Below are positions 6,477-7,314 of a DNA stretch of 7,314 bases, one piece after another. Origin of the DNA: Oscillospiraceae bacterium. Its GTDB lineage: Bacteria > Bacillota > Clostridia > Oscillospirales > Ruminococcaceae. The stretch lies in NCBI GenBank assembly GCA_003508605.1, contig DNUB01000181.1, forward strand, positions 1 to 7,314, written 5' to 3'. Within the stretch, counting starts at the first letter, position 1. Each line of letters opens with the position of its first letter. Made by a program: the position numbers and the translations under genes. The notes below the pieces were generated by a model that was not told the origin of the DNA, searched no databases, and saw only the letters and a list, made by a program, of their open reading frames with translations.

Positions 6477-7253
6477 CTAAAAAAATTCCGGATTTAAAAA
6501 CGGTATAACAAGCTCGGTGATTTCACCCTTGTCGTTCTCTCCCCAGTAACCGCAGTACATGCCGTCGCCCAATCCGCTGGCGAACATAATAAGGCGGTTT
6601 TCGCTTTGGGGAAGCTTCCACTGTATAAAGTCTCCCCCTTCTCTCTGAACCCGGGGGAATTTTTCATAGCTTTCCGCAAAAAACTCCGCAAAATAATCGT
6701 CATAATGATTTTTATCGGGATTCTCTTGATGCCATTTTCTTAAAAAGCCGTCATATTCCCCTGCAATCTGCAAATCCGTAAAGCAGGCTGTTCCCGCGTC
6801 CACCCCCATAAAGCAGAAGGGTCTTTTTCCGTCCTCGTTTGCCCTGGATTCGCCCCTCTTATAGCTTACCGCCTTTTCCTCCTTTATTTTAAGCCTGGCG
6901 GCGGCTATGCGGAGTCCCGCCGTTTCGGAGTAAAGAACGGATAATTCCACAGGATAGCTGCCCTTCGGTATCCGCCTTTCCAGCAGGGTCTGATACTTTG
7001 TTCCCAAATAAACCAGCGGGTCGGCAATTACCACCTCGCCTGTGGGGAAATCGGCTTCTCCTACGGTAAAAAGCACGGTTCTTTCGCCTTCGGTGAAAAG
7101 TCCTTCAAAAAATTCCCTCGGATAGCTTTCCTGATTTAAGAATTTGAGATTTTTTTCAAAGGCAGCTTGTATGGGGGATTTTGGGGGCTGCGCCTGCTCC
7201 TCGGCTTGGGGAGGGGGAGGGGTTTTGTCTTTTTTCTTGCCGAATAACTTCAT
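6477..7253 (-). CDS. DUF4241 domain-containing protein
   Basis: The 258-residue product matches my recollection of the DUF4241 family, whose function is unknown. Family-like segments in order are TGEVVIADPLVYL (71-83), IPKGSYPVELSV (95-106), RIAAARLKI (115-123), GVDAGTACFTD (150-160), the NHYDDYF region (182-188) and MFASGLGDGMYCGYWG (223-238). The N-terminus is separate in style: a lysine-rich MKLFGKKKDK head, then a Pro/Gln-rich linker to about residue 28 that includes four consecutive prolines (12-15). There is no signal peptide or membrane segment, so it is probably cytoplasmic. The start is supported by AGGAG at 7266-7262, eight bases from the ATG. The Nif3 start lies 72 bp downstream of the stop; no convincing terminator separates them, so co-transcription is possible but unproven. 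Confidence 0.85.
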   Translation of the reverse strand: MKLFGKKKDKTPPPPQAEEQAQPPKSPIQAAFEKNLKFLNQESYPREFFEGLFTEGERTVLFTVGEADFPTGEVVIADPLVYLGTKYQTLLERRIPKGSYPVELSVLYSETAGLRIAAARLKIKEEKAVSYKRGESRANEDGKRPFCFMGVDAGTACFTDLQIAGEYDGFLRKWHQENPDKNHYDDYFAEFFAESYEKFPRVQREGGDFIQWKLPQSENRLIMFASGLGDGMYCGYWGENDKGEITELVIPFLNPEFF

Positions 7254-7314
7254 AATGTATGCTCCTATTTAAAAGAATTTCAAAATTCGGAAAATAAAAA
7301 TCCGCTCCGCCTTG

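Noticed and set aside
6447..6500. Terminator after the DUF4241 gene (T-rich run following CTGGG)
   Set aside because: On the minus strand only a 5-bp stem with two wobble pairs and a long loop can be drawn before the six-T run; too weak to call.
7254..7314. 3' end of a further upstream gene or a promoter for the DUF4241 gene
   Set aside because: One minus frame stays open to a TAA just before the ribosome site, but 61 bases are too few to decide, and no convincing -35/-10 pair is present.

Overview
The window is about 7.3 kb of ordinary bacterial chromosome. All six genes lie on the minus strand, so transcription runs from high to low coordinates. Protein sequence and gene content point to a low-to-mid GC Firmicute, most likely a Clostridia (Oscillospirales/Ruminococcus-like) gut bacterium. 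The reasons are the Gram-positive type ValRS and RqcH, AGGAG-type Shine-Dalgarno sites and a DUF4241 protein. The lineage is inferred; no rRNA gene is present to fix it.

Layout in transcription order. Positions 7314-7254 hold an unassigned leader with a good ribosome site. At 7253-6477 is a DUF4241-family protein. At 6404-5631 is a Nif3/DUF34 dinuclear-metal protein of the short type. At 5621-5196 and 5176-4826 are two small, AT-rich, unrecognised genes. At 4824-4669 is a 156-bp near-perfect palindrome that fills almost the whole gap before the next gene. At 4647-2884 is rqcH (NFACT family, bacterial ribosome quality control). At 2851-233 is valS (valyl-tRNA synthetase). At 188-1, running off the left edge, is an array of 31-32 bp direct repeats directly downstream of valS.

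The best supported functional grouping is rqcH-valS: 32 bp apart, same strand, both acting in translation. ValRS charges tRNA-Val; RqcH binds 50S subunits carrying stalled chains and recruits tRNA-Ala to add alanine tails. Nif3 and the two small genes form a tight run with spacings of 9 and 19 bp. No complete new system is evident. The items most worth a second look are the 156-bp palindrome, the repeat array, the AT-rich gene pair and a hairpin covering the rqcH Shine-Dalgarno site.
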